From contig NMRB01001838.1 in the NCBI GenBank assembly GCA_002633025.1, positions 8,182-72,181 of the forward strand: a DNA stretch of 64,000 nt, given 5' to 3'. Both the position numbers and the translations under genes were made by a program. Shown piece by piece: positions 31,585 through 43,126 of this stretch. Within the stretch, counting starts at the first letter, position 1; each line of letters opens with the position of its first letter. The notes below the pieces were generated by a model. That model did no database searches, had not been told where the DNA came from, and saw only the letters and a list, made by a program, of their open reading frames with translations. This stretch comes from Notospermus geniculatus (Eukaryota; Nemertea; Pilidiophora; Heteronemertea; Lineidae).

Positions 31585-33107
31585 TATTTTCAATAAACTT
31601 CTGAGAAAAACCTCGACTTGTCTGAATAGTTATCTTTATTTTGGAATGTCTCTATGTATCAACCATCAACAGAAGCTTGCTTAAAAATCTCAAGAGTGTG
31701 TAGAGGCAGTTAAAGATACAGTCAAAAAAATACCTCAGCCATGAAACCCCTGCAGCATTTATTGACGTGAAATCTTGCAGCACTTTTAAAACTTCATCCC
31801 ATTGTTGAAGACGTTGTCCTCTTTCCTGTTAGTTCTTTGAATTCCTTCATTACTTGTGTTTCTTTCAGCCTGTTGAAACTGACTTTAGTTTGTGATAAAC
31901 TTTCCTTATCAATCGTTGGTGCTCAATGAGTTTTCTTTTCCACTTCGCAAAATTCTTGGCGTAAAAAGTGATACCTTCCAAGCAACCTCAAGTGGCCGCT
32001 GAAATTGAAATGATCTTTATCAACTCTTTGCTACTGTTGCCATCATCGGGGATAGCCTGGCCAACATCAAAGAAAATTTACCATTCCCTTTGGTAGTACC
32101 TTTCATCTTCTTGGCTGGCAGCTCTTCTTAAAATAATCACATATGGAAAAAGTGTCGTAGTGTTTTGTTTTGTTGTGGATGCATGAGTAAGAAACTGGTG
32201 ATTTTTTTTGCACAACAGTTTTGGTTTTAAGAACTCTCTCTGAAGCAGTATTCCATCAGTTTCCCCTGAACACGCCAAATGTGTGAACGACAGGCCCCAA
32301 TGGAAAACAAGGGAAAAAAAATTTCTAAAGAAAGTTATTGGGAAACTGCATCTCTAATAAAAGCCTTTGTCTCCAAACGTGGTGACTTCATCTTGACTTT
32401 ATTCCTGTATAATGACTCCCAAAGGCCTATCTGGGTTCGTAGAAAGCTTTTAGTTAGCATGAATCACTGGCTTGGGGGTTTCACTATGGCAACGCTTCTC
32501 TTTTCATTGTGGTGTGTTAGTTCCTTTTCTTCGTTCAGAGGAAACTGGTGAAGTCATGTTAGTTATGCCTGCGGGGATATTTCTCAGCAATGTATGTTAC
32601 ATTTTGCAAGCCCTAATGTATCAGTATCACTGGAACATGGAGCGTTCCATGATGGTGACATATTTTCTGAGACACCCTGTCACACCCTCCAAATTTTCAT
32701 CATCGGTGCATCTATACATGACATGTAACAGGTTTTTGATTTGACCTACTTTTCAAGGCCACCGAGGGCGAAGTTCAAAATTTTGTCATTTGGTGGTACG
32801 TTTCGTGGCTATTTGACCTAATATCTTCTGACTTGGTGAGATCAGGTGTCTGGGTACCCTCTGTACCTGGAACTCAAGGCTTGCCCGGCAATAATCCAAA
32901 TGTTACATTTGGATTTAACATTTGTCATTTGTTCTTCTGGTACATTCACCCAGGTGAGCACATGGTCCATGGACCATTTCATCTAGGGTTTCTTGCTATG
33001 CAGTACATCCTCAACAATGTCACAGCTCACCAACACTTCGACCTCTCTCTCTTATCGGATCCTGTTTTCTCTGCCATGTAAACCAATCCTCCAGACCTGA
33101 TATTGGC
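31585..33107 (+). repeat. 1.4-kb tandem duplication, unit 2
   Basis: Same content as unit 1 but without the GTGTGGCGG MITE. It has about 300 bp of a different dispersed repeat (32683-32985) between GACACCCTGTC and CTAGGGTTTCTTGC, where unit 1 has about 15 bp. Each unit ends with the same open stretch (LLSDPVFSAM then stop), about 20-30 bp before AATAAA-like or equivalent sequence in unit 1. Confidence 0.9.
32683..32985 (+). repeat. Fragment of the GTCCGTCGTC dispersed repeat
   Basis: It shares with 62250-62515 the words TTTTTGATTTGACCTACTTTT (as two overlapping shorter words), CTGACTTGGTG, TGTCTGGGTACCCTCTGTACC and GGTGAGCACATGGTCCATGG. The 5' part with GTCCGTC runs is missing here. Confidence 0.85.
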
Positions 33108-33378
33108 ATATTGAAGGCTGCTGTGTTGATGGAAAATGTTTGGTAAATATTTGGTCTTCTCAATAAATTTGCCATTTTCATAGCCATTGGCAGTTGAACT
33201 CCAGCAAGTGGAACAACAGTTCAATGGTTACAGAAACTGTTTGGTTGAGGGAGGGATATTCAGTGAAGTTTTTGGCCAGTTTGTTTTGTTAGGTGAACTC
33301 TCTGGCAGTTCAAGTTGGTGTATCTTCTGATAGTCACAATTATAAAGAGAGAGCACAAAAGTCGACACACAAAATGAC

Positions 33379-33603
33379 AACATATAGGAAGTCAACTTCC
33401 AAAATTTCGCATATTTTCGACCCCAACTGGGGTCTTCCTCAGGCACTTTTCAGTAAGAAACTTCAGAAAAGACTGAGCTGAATCCCAAATGTAAAGCGGT
33501 AGATTTGTTCAGGTTTTCTGGAGTTTCTTACTGAAAAGTGCCTGAGGAAGACCCGGGTGGGGTCGAAAATTGGCGAAATTTTGGAAGTTGACTTCCGATA
33601 TGT
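33379..33603. mobile_element. Foldback element, about 76-bp arms, hammerhead-like core in each arm
   Basis: The left arm GGAAGTCAACTTCCAAAATT ... CCTCAGGCACTTTTCAGTAA is mirrored by TTACTGAAAAGTGCCTGAGG ... AATTTTGGAAGTTGACTTCC. Each arm, read in the right-arm sense, holds CTGAGGA, a GACCC...GGGTC hairpin and GAAA. The spacer is about 70 bp. Confidence 0.85.
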
Positions 33604-34550
33604 TATCTGATAGTCACAAACATGGATAAAGAAGAAGGTTACAAGATACCCTCTGATGCCAAAAAGCGACTGATGTTGAGTGAGCAGTATTGCCACTGAA
33701 TGCAACAAACAGGACTGTGTCACCAAAAAAAGCAAAGTGTAAACATTTGCCAGGTGATAGGATTGAGGAACGCAACTCAATCTCTGTCCACCAACTACTG
33801 CATCAACCACCACATGAGAACAATTGTGTTGGCATTGGTTGTAAATATTCGATTTCCGATGGCCACCTTCCGATTGTTGAAGCGAGAAAAACTCAACAGG
33901 CTAACTATCTGGGCGGGGTAATATAATCTTGTGATGTTGACTTGATTATTGAGAATCAATAAGGTAAACAACACGATCGCTCTCATACCCTTCATCATGA
34001 TGAGACTGAGCACTACCACCAGTCAGACACTTTCCGTCGAAGCAAACCTTCCAACTATGAAACCCGCAACATTGCCAATCACCAACAGACAACCAGCACA
34101 TCTTCATTGTTCATTTGATGTCATGGCTCTTCATATGAATCTCATCTAATTACTCTTTGCCTGATTCCTAATGTGGTCTGTTCACCAGATCTCAAATGAG
34201 GCCAATTTCTGCTCTGCTTTCCCCATTTCCAATTAGTCCGTGCCGCTTAATGATCGCTTCATATCGACAAAAACCATCCATTGCTGCATCTCTGGTGTGT
34301 CGTGTTTTCATAAACATCATGTCTCATTATCCAGTTTTAGATTGTTTTTCAAGATTTAAGCCATAATTGGAGGACAGTTTAATCACAGTTTTATAATTTG
34401 TTCATGATGAATTGTAGCATCATGGTTTTGTGATGTCTCGTTGACTTCCTGTTTGTCAAGGTTGGGAACTCTATGCCAGAAACGTCCTCCGAAACCTACC
34501 ATCACTGGTAAATGTCTCTTCCAAAGCCTCTGCATGAGGCACCTGCAACC

Positions 34551-35310
34551 TGCTGAAGTTGCTCACAATTTCGTCATCTCTCAGCAAATCTGCAGAAGTT
34601 GGTCACGATTTGATCACCTGTCAGCTATACCTGCTGAAGTTGCTGCTCATGATTTCATCATCTGTCAGCAATAAATGCTGAAGTTGGTCATGATTTCACA
34701 ATCTGTCAGCAAGTAACTGCTGAGGTTGGTCTTGGTTTCATCATCTGTCAGCAATAATTGCTGAAGTTGGTCAAGGTTTCATCACTTGTCAGCAGTAACT
34801 GCTGAAGTTGGTCATGATTTCATCATCTGAAGTTTGTCTTGGTTTCATCATCTGTCAGCAATAACTGCTGAAGTTGGTCATGGTTTCATCATCTGTCAGC
34901 AATAACTGCTGAAATTGCTCACAAGTTCATCATTTCTCAGCAGTAACTGCAGAAGTTGGTCATGATTTCATCATCTGTCAGCAATAACTGCTGATGTTGG
35001 TCTTGGTTTTATCACTTGTCAGCAATAACTGCTGAAGTTGGTCATGATTTCCTCATCTATCAGCAATAACTGCTGAAGTTGGTCTTGGTTTCATCATCTG
35101 TCAGCAGTAAGTGCTGAAGTTGGTCCTAATGTCATCATCTATCGGCAATAACGGCCGAAGTTGGTCATCATTTCATCATCTGTCAGCAATAACTGCTGAA
35201 ATTGCTCATAATTTCATCATATGTCAGCAGTGACTGCTGAAGTTGGTCGCGATTTCATCATCTGTCAGCACTGCTGAAGAACATGGTCGTCTGTCAGCAA
35301 TAACTGCTGA
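34551..35310. repeat. Intronic minisatellite, about 18 x 41 bp
   Basis: Consensus words per unit are TTGGTCATGATTTCATCATC, TGTCAGCAATAACTGCTGAAG. The CAGCAATAACTGCTG part is itself a small palindrome. Units vary by substitutions and a few deletions. The short ORFs here are repeat translations only. Confidence 0.9.
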
Positions 35311-36920
35311 TTCCATCATGGAAATATTTCTGTTATTCAGTTCTGCTTGCCCCTCTCAAAAGCCTGTGGTGGAATATACATGGGCTACACCATGGCTACA
35401 CGTAGATCATAGTTGCATTGTTTACATGATAAAAAAGAGATCCAACCATAGAATATATTTTTGGTTTTATTGGGACAAAACCGTTGGAGCCATGGATGCA
35501 TTGTTTGGTTGATAAAAAAATATATTTATCATACAATGTATTCCCAGTTTTCTTGTGACAGTTTTTGTTCAAATTTGCAGATAATTACTTCTGTTTGTTC
35601 AATGGTAACTTTTATGTTTCGGTCTGAAAAAAATGAAATGTGATTCAGCGATTATTGTACATTCCAGAAATATTGAGTTCTGAAGCAAGATACATAATAT
35701 TTTTACAGACCTTTGTTCTCTTGTTGTTCTCATACTTAATTCATGAATTGAAAAGGTGTGTTGAAATGTTTGTTTTAGGCCTATTAACAATACACGTACA
35801 GTTTATTTGTTCCGTAATGTAGAACTGAATGTAAAATTTTGATCGAGAGTTTTTGCCGTGTTCATCTTATGAATGCATTCAGTGCCACGTACGTAAAGGT
35901 GTAAAAGTGAGTTTGTATCACTGTGCTAGTTTTAGCTCGGCTTGTTCAACCATAAGAGCACAGAATGGGTTCACTTCCAAAAAATGCATGCTCGTACATT
36001 CAAATACTCAAAAATGTGTAGGCCTACAGACATTGTCTCTTTTACTCCTTGCCTGTGCCAACTAGAATTAAGGGTCACTATCATTATTTGTTACCAGGTA
36101 ATACCAGTTGCATGTATGTGCTTCTGTTTCTATGGAAGATTTCTCACTATGAAAGCTGGCTGTCTATGGGCAGCTCAGTTTTTTGTGTCACTGGATTTAT
36201 TAGGGACTGATAGGAGTGTCCCACTGGCGAATTTTGGCTTGCGACAAGGGACGAATGAAAAAAATTGTAGCTCCTTGCAACATTTCTTAGACTGTCGTCT
36301 GTATTTGCAATGATTCTCTGGCTCGCAGAAAAATTTTCAAAAAGTTGAAAAATTTGTCCACGAGAAAATTTTAGTTGAAGTCAGTCGAAGTTATACTGTA
36401 TATATAGTCGCACCCATGTTGTACAGAGTCCTACAGGATCGTAGGTCTTGGTTATGGAAGAATAACCTCGACTATCTACGACAGTCTGCGACTACCGGTA
36501 TACGAGTAATGTGCGAAGAAACTAACAAGCATCTACGACCATGCACCCACGACTAACTTCATCTCGGCCTGCGAGTGTTCGACCAATCAGAGACCAGCTT
36601 GACAACTCGCAAAAAACTACGAATGCTGTATCGCAGCTTGTCGAGGGAATATCGCAGACTTCAATTTCGCCCCTTGTCGTGGGCAAAAGTTGCCAGTGGG
36701 CCCGACTATAAGGGATTGCTCTCTTGCACCTCTATGGGCCACTCAGAAAACTATGGGCAGTCATTTGTGTCATTCTTTCAGCATAAGTCACGGAAATCGA
36801 CAATGGTGAATCAAGAGCCAATTTCGGGCGAGAAAGCACTCACGTACTAGAGAAGCACCTTTACTCTGCCATATTAGTCACTTGCTTTAATCAATTTCTT
36901 TCGTTTTCTTTTCGTTGCAG

Positions 36921-37104
36921 GACTTACCTCCGCCAGGGTCGTACGAGGTCCACAAATCATACGATCAGACTCAGAATAAAAAATCACCTGGGAAACCTCG
37001 CAATGAAGATGCAGCACGTAAACAAGGTGCCTTCATGTCGTCTGCTTCTAGGTTTGGTCCACCCAGGGACGTGGTTATTGAAGAAACAGATCCTAGGAAT
37101 CCTG
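36921..37104 (+). CDS. STPG2: STPG2-like protein, exon F
   Basis: Exon of 184 nt, phase 0 in and phase 1 out (AAT CCT G|GTAAGA), after the strong acceptor TTTCTTTTCGTTGCAG. It encodes DLPPPGSYEVHKSYDQTQNK, then a basic stretch, then GAFMSSASRFGPPRDVVIEE and TDPRNPG. The PPPGSYEV unit is a PG repeat and the SSASRFGPP segment is its aromatic partner. The final Gly is split and rebuilt with exon G to give NPGPGSYQT, the same phase-1 split as the D-E junction; this suggests exon-level repeat duplication in the ancestral gene. Confidence 0.92.
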
Positions 37105-37269
37105 GTAAGATATGTTTCATATTTTGTATCGCACCAAATTGGATCTTGAACTTTGCTGATATGGAGTGATCCAGTTTAGGCATTCCCCATCCATACGGGT
37201 ACAATACTCTCTTCCTTTACGGCCATGTGCAGCTGGAGAGGGTACTGTCAGATGTTGTCAACCTAGATA

Positions 37270-37447
37270 CAGTCCCCCCTCGCTATTACGAACCCTTCGG
37301 GGTCCAAGGGTTAAGTTCATACTAATAAATGCGGCGTTCATAATAGTGAGGATTTACATACATGTCATGAAGTTTTGGGAGCCAGACGTTGGGTTCGTAA
37401 TATCTGGGAGTTCGTAAAATCGAGTTCGTTAGAGCGAGGGAGGAATG
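37270..37447. mobile_element. TA-flanked MITE, pogo/Tigger-like ends
   Basis: TA|CAGTCCCCCCTCGCTATTAC and GTTCGTTAGAGCGAGGGAGG, AATG|TA are inverted at imperfect identity. Paired interior words are TTCGTAATA and TTCATAATAG. TA at both borders (37268-37269, 37448-37449). Confidence 0.75.
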
Positions 37448-37505
37448 TACTTTTGATTTGTGTTGAGCCTAATCTCATGGCAGCATGCTGCTATAAAATG
37501 CTTCT

Positions 37506-37753
37506 ATAGACCATTCTCAAATTGACGTAAATGACAAAGATCTGCGCACTTTCGCCGAAATCTCAACCAAAACCTCAGTCTGAAACTGAATCAATGACGT
37601 GATGTAGAAAAGCCCATGACAGTGACTTCGAAGTAGTGCATCAGAGTTGACCTAGCTGAATCATGGATTGTGTCACGTCACCGGTTTCAGATTGAGGTTC
37701 TGGTTGAGATTTCGGCAGAAGTGCGCAGAACTGTGAATTCGAGAATCGTCTAT
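37506..37753 (+). mobile_element. TAGACC foldback MITE, copy 1
   Basis: Starts ATAGACCATTCTCAAATTGA and ends GAATTCGAGAATCGTCTAT. The arms pair for about 100 bp through GAAATCTCAACCAAAACCTC and GAGGTTCTGGTTGAGATTTC. Three more copies lie at 47708, 58483 and 61152. Confidence 0.85.
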
Positions 37754-38484
37754 TACAATTCTTCTTAGAAATTGCCACTTATCATCCTCTGATTAAGGGG
37801 TTAACTAATTAGTATTGGTTTCCAATCATCGGAATCAGAGTACATACAATTACAAGTGCAATTTCCATATTACTCAAGTTATTGCTCGTCACTGCAGTAA
37901 TCACTTGAGCCAGTATTCAACAGTTGATTCCATGAGCTACAAGTGTCACAGCAATCACACCCTCGTACGCGACAACGCGTAGAATCTAGCACTCAGATTT
38001 AATGGACTGTTACTTCTGTCATTAGCTGTGCAATCGTCATGTCGTTCTTCAAGAAAATGAGACCCTGAATGTCAAGGAAGGTGTAAGTCATAACTCAATT
38101 ACAGAGGTTGTACAAGGCCTTCGATGATGCTATGAGAATAACTTGACATTTCTTGCTGCGTTTTAGAATTGACCATTAATCTGCGATTTGTGACTCATCT
38201 CCGGGAGAGATTGTATAATTCCATGGTCTATTAGCCATCAATTTATCATGACATGAAAAAATATGCAAAAGCTTCTCTAACACTTGATAATTGTCCGGAT
38301 CAGAAAAGATCATTTGGTTTGTTTTTCAGTGACAGTGACAAAGATCGTTGTTTTTTGCCCCGACAATCGCATTTCTAACTGGCCAATTGAGTAATTTTCT
38401 TCTCTGTCACCGAGTTTTATTAAGTGAAACTTAAAGGAACTGTGATTCTATCTATTGCCCATTGTTTGATGCTGCTGATCTGTA

Positions 38485-38885
38485 TGCCTCTTTGATAATC
38501 TCAGCCTCAGTAGTCAGAAATCGGACTTGCTTAAAATGGGTCTTTTATTCTCAGCCTTAGTGTAATGAGTGGGGAAATCAGAAGTTGTACTTTATTATGC
38601 CTCTTTGATTCTCAGCCTCAGTTCATGAGTAGTCAGAAGTTGGACTTCCTTATGGCTCTTTGGTTCTCAGCCTCAGTTCATGAGTAGTCAGAAGTTGGAC
38701 TTCCTTATACCTCTTTGATTCTCAGCCTCAGTTCATGAGTAGTCAGAAGTTGGACTTCCTTATGCCTCTTTGATTCTCAGCCTCAGCGCTCATGAGAATA
38801 AGAAGTCGGACTTCCTTAAAACGATTCTTTGATTCCAAGCCTCAGTTCATGAGTAGTCAGAAGTCATACTTCCTGGCTCTTTCTC
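38485..38885. repeat. Intronic minisatellite, about 7 x 56 bp
   Basis: Units carry GATTCTCAGCCTCAGTTCAT, GAGTAGTCAGAAGTTGGACTT and CCTTATGCCTCTTT (split here). Central units are nearly identical; outer units are degenerate, as expected of an array that turns over from the middle. Confidence 0.9.
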
Positions 38886-39617
38886 ACACTCAGTCGGATG
38901 CTTTTTGGGAAGTAAAGAGCAGACCTTTGTGTATTGGCACCAGTCAGATATATGACACATGTATGAGACAACAGACAAGAGCTTTTCACTTGGTCATACC
39001 AACTGGCTACAAGTGGTCATTCAACTGACCGCCAATCGTCTACAACCAGAGGCAGTGACACGTAAACATGAATTGACCATGACAATATCATATCATGTAC
39101 GTCTATCGAACTGATATAAACAGGCATAAGTTGATAAACTGGTGCAAGTCTAATTGAAATTAACTTAATGAGGCATTTATTACAAGAAACATAGTTACAT
39201 ACTGGTGGACGCTGTGATTGATTTACTGTGACAGATGAATGCGGGCTTGTCTGTTTGGATCAAACTGCACCGACTCCTCGTATTTGATCAATACAACTTG
39301 ATGCTCTGGGGAATGGTTCCATCAAAATCGCAGCATCATTCATCAATGATTTTGACATTCGCCGGTCCAGAGCTTGACCTCCAAGGATGTTTGACAATCA
39401 ATGGAAGAGCGGGATCTTATTTTTGATAACTTCTTTCTTGACGGCAATGTCCCGCGGCAACTTGACCGGTCGCAGTAATGGAGATAATGTGTTGATTTCT
39501 GCTCCAGGCCACTCTGCCTATTGACCAGTACTCCAGTTATCTCTAAATCTGTTGTACCATTTTACGTTTGTACTACATACAAGGACTGTTCGAAATTGTT
39601 TTTCCGCTGTTTTGTAT

Positions 39618-39829
39618 ATGTGACCTTCCACAGCAAAACCAGGCACATGGTGCTCAGGAGAGCTTCATCGAACTAAGATGACACCAGGAGAGAATGGAAG
39701 AAATAGAAAAAAAAAAGATTGTTTCAGATTTCATAATAGACAGACAATATTGAAACTGACTAACATTTTGGTCTCAACCTGTCAAGCTAAGAGCGACATG
39801 TGCCTGGTTTTGCTGTGGAAGGTCACATG
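39618..39829 (+). mobile_element. GTGACC-ended MITE, copy 2 (intact termini)
   Basis: The ends ATGTGACCTTCCACAGCAAA and TTTGCTGTGGAAGGTCACAT are inverted over about 30 bp (CCAGGCACATG/CATGTGCCTGG inside). A degraded third piece follows at 39833-39937 with GGTCACAGCAAAACC and GGTTTTGCGGTGACAG. Confidence 0.85.
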
Positions 39830-40302
39830 TGTGATGGTCACAGCAAAACCCATCTTAAGTTGCGCAAGATATAAACCAGGATGAACCTGCCAACTTCAGA
39901 GCGACTTAGTACTGGTTTTGCGGTGACAGTTCACATATTGTCAGAGCTCATCATTCTGTTGGAGATTGACCAACAAGTCAAGTCAAATCTGCAGTCATGA
40001 AAGAAGAAACTGACTTCTCAATCTCGTCTTCAAGTTCGTTCAACTGTGGTCACCAATGTTTTAAGGCATTCCCTACTTCACTACTAGTTTATCCCTATGA
40101 TAAGAGGATGACAGGTCCCTCTATGGTGCTTCTGAGCCGTAACGTGTCAAATGAGTCCATCGCATGTTGAAAATGATGTAAAACGTGGCGATGGACGATC
40201 GCATCATTGCACCTCATGAGATGTTCAACAGGCTGTGCCAAGTGACTCATCCCTGCCCCAGAATGCTCATCAAGTTTTAGATACCCAAGGAATTTGTCTT
40301 TA

Positions 40303-40741
40303 GGCCACGGTTATTATATCCTTTGGTTTACGGGCACAAAGATTTTGAGCCCAGGTACGGAGGACGGAATAAAAATTAAAAAAAACCTCGGTTCAGTTCA
40401 TTTTTTTCATTTTCACCTTTTGAATGACAAGTAAGACAACTCGGAGGAAATAAAAAACCAAAAAATTCTTGACAAATGCCTCTTTTCTGCTTCTTTCCGT
40501 CCTAGCTGCCGGGAAATAGGCGTACGTCAGTTGGTTTTATTTATTTTTAGCAGTCGTCGCTGCTGAAATCAAGGTCGGCGGGAATAAAAACAACTCCATT
40601 TATTTGTTTTTTTCTTAGAAGACTTCATTTGAAGTTCGGAGGCAATAAAAGAAACTGATTTTCCCAATTTTATTTTTTTTTCGGAATGGCATTTTGCCAC
40701 GTCGGCGGGCCCGTAAACCAAAGAATAAAAAAAGTGTGGCC
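40303..40741 (+). mobile_element. PIF/Harbinger-like MITE, copy 1, TTA target duplication
   Basis: It starts GGCCACGGTTATTATATCC and ends AATAAAAAAAGTGTGGCC; GGTTTACGGGC and GCCCGTAAACC complete a terminal inverted repeat of about 33 bp. TTA stands at 40300-40302 and 40742-40744. A TWA target site is the hallmark of PIF/Harbinger. Antisense ORFs inside are not transposase. Confidence 0.8.
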
Positions 40742-41253
40742 TTATCAAGAAATCCATGGCTTGTTATAATGCACTCTTTTATCGTGTGACTTGATCTTAG
40801 GAGAAATTTCTTTGATTATTTGCTCTGACTGTTCATTTCAGAATACTGGTGGTACAATTACTTCTTCATTATACTCTGTTCCAAGTGAACGACTGTTGAA
40901 TTGTCAGCATCCATCATTTTGACAGTCTGCCATTTTGGATTCCACAAAGATTTTGTGCATGCACACTTACAGTACATTGCACAATTGACCTACCTTTATC
41001 CGCATACCTTCCGCAGATGGTACGCTTCAGTTCATTGCATATGGTACGGGTGCGCCTTCATTGCATATGATACGGGTGCGCCACGCGTCTCTTCTGCGTG
41101 ATGTCTGGGCATCACGGGCAAATGACGTTACGTCTTCACCGCGTGCCTTCCACTCGGTTCCTTTCATTGCTGTTCATGTTGGTGCAGTGGCTTCCCCATT
41201 TCCCAGCTATGATTGGTCTGCTTGAATGGCATTTTTAGAAAGGTCTCGAATAG

Positions 41254-41433
41254 CTAATCCAATTTTTGGTTACTCTTTCTAGATTTATTTTAACACGGCT
41301 TTTCTACCAGTGTTCCCTGCTCGTTGTCAAGTGTAAACTGAGATTCGGTTGTACACTTGACAACGACCAGGGAACACTGGCAGAAACGTCGTGTTAAAGT
41401 AAATCTAGAAAGAGTAGCCAAAAATTGGATTAG
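41254..41433. mobile_element. Near-perfect 180-bp foldback palindrome
   Basis: CTAATCCAATTTTTGGTTAC ... GTTGTCAAGTGTA on the left is mirrored by TACACTTGACAACG ... GCCAAAAATTGGATTAG on the right. Arms are about 80 bp with a 15-20 bp loop and few mismatches. One copy in the window. Confidence 0.9.
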
Positions 41434-42956
41434 TTATGATTGTGGTCAAAATCGTTGAGTGACTGGCATCAAACCGCAACATCTTATGTCAAAGAAGTAA
41501 ATGACAGGTGGAACAAAGAATAAACCACAGAAGATTACAAGGAAAAACATTCAAAGAAATGATGAATGGTCAGTGATTGATTATTTGCTGGATGCTTTGT
41601 GCGTGACATGATGCAACAAGGTGACGACAGTTGGTAGATTAGGCCATCCTTTGATGACTCAGCACTCGGAAAAAAGCAAAGACATGAAGGTCAAAGAGAT
41701 GAGATTTGATGCCAATCTCTATAAGCTTCTTGACCATTATCAAATGGCAGTATTAGTGTACGATGACTGATGATGAGAAAATTTTTTCTTTGGATGTAAT
41801 TCTCTTGAGGGACTGGTTTGGTTCTGGCAACAAGGCGTATTGTTTTAAGATAATGAAAAAAATGAAAATGCAGTGACTGCACCTTTTGTTTTTCGTGTGA
41901 AATTCATAGCCAAACAAGTTTCAGAACGAACAGCATACCACACACTTTCTATTTTTGCCAGCAAATGTCGGACAAACATTAGATAACAACTAGGTTTTAC
42001 TGAGTGACCATTTGTGGAAGGTGAGACAGGACAAAAGCAGGGTAAGCACAATGAAATTGACAAGTCCGATGTCATTTGTGCGGTTCGCTATTGGAGTTTC
42101 AGTATTACCATGCAAAGCTATCAAAATTAGCCTGATGGAACTCCTAGTGCTAATGGGCCTACTTGGCATAGGTCATGTGCAGTACATTGCATTTTGAACC
42201 TAAAACAAAGGAACTATCATCTGCTGGAAGGAAAATTTAAATGAACTGTTTTGTATATTATTGTGGCGCCTTTGTAGAACCATCACATCAGTGCCCCAAG
42301 GACAACCAGTTTCCCTCACGGCTGCCGTACCAATTATATTACCTTTGGCACCATGTCTACAAATTGCTGCAAGCAACAAGTGCTTTATTTGCATTTTCCG
42401 CAGCCCTCATAATAGTTCTAACCGGTGATCGAATCCTGTTGATATCATAAACGATGAAAGGTTACAAATGAGAATGAGTCGTAAGAGACCTGTAGGACCA
42501 TTGATGCCACATTGCGGGGAGCAAGTTACGATCAGAGGGAGATATGAGCATATCGAGATAACGACGTTGTTGTACCAGTTGATTATTGAGTACCATTGAA
42601 CTCTTACCAGGGATGATGATTTTGATCCAATTTTCTGCTGAATTAGTCCAATTGTTGTCGCTGGTTGTTGCAGAGCCGAAGGCAGTATCGTTTGACTAGA
42701 TCGAGGCAGTCTGTTTGGTTTGTAGCCAAGTTTGAATGAACGGGAAAAAAGTTCCCACAGGGTATGTTAAATTAAAAAGACACTTTATTTCACTCATTAG
42801 AGGAGAACAATCAGAGTTCTAAATTGATGGATTATTCTATGAATGATGTAATCAGGAAATTGATCAACAGGTCTCATTTTTGGGGCATATTTCATTATTT
42901 ATGGTTATTGAAGAATAGAATTCTGCCTTTTTCATTGGCTGCCATCTCTCACTGCT

Positions 42957-43126
42957 TATGCCTGCTAGTGCTGTACACGATCAAATTTTTCATCCGATTT
43001 TTTGGAAATTCAGATTCCGGGCCTATTGGGGTTTCAATGTATAAACCCGCATGTAGGCCTTTATTGAGCATATTCAGAAAATTGGATGAAAAATTTGATC
43101 GTGTACAGCGGGCATTAGCCGGCATG
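42957..43126. mobile_element. Foldback MITE around CTGTACACGATC
   Basis: The arms CTGTACACGATCAAATTTTT, CATCC and GGATG, AAAAATTTGATCGTGTACAG pair perfectly. Outer bases ATGCCTGCTAGTG and ATTAGCCGGCAT pair loosely. Interior of about 90 bp. Confidence 0.8.

Larger units (their letters stand above)
18375..36920 (+). other. Intron E-F, 18.5 kb
   Basis: It contains the 30-33 kb tandem duplication, the 41-bp minisatellite, several MITEs, a palindrome and one candidate antisense exon, all itemised separately. In 18723-19407, 19779-22091, 22191-24049, 24533-25455, 26313-28095, 28546-28864, 28919-29658, 29852-30149, 33604-34550 and 35311-36920 I see no gene or clear repeat beyond short ORFs lacking recognisable domains. 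Confidence 0.8.

Noticed and set aside
34551-35310. CRISPR-like array
   Set aside because: The units are contiguous with no unique spacers, and the DNA is from an animal intron; it is a minisatellite.
40569-40757. Antisense ORF repeated at 51134-51358, possible transposase fragment
   Set aside because: It is the translation of the Harbinger-like MITE terminus and AT-rich interior; no DDE motif or conserved domain is seen.
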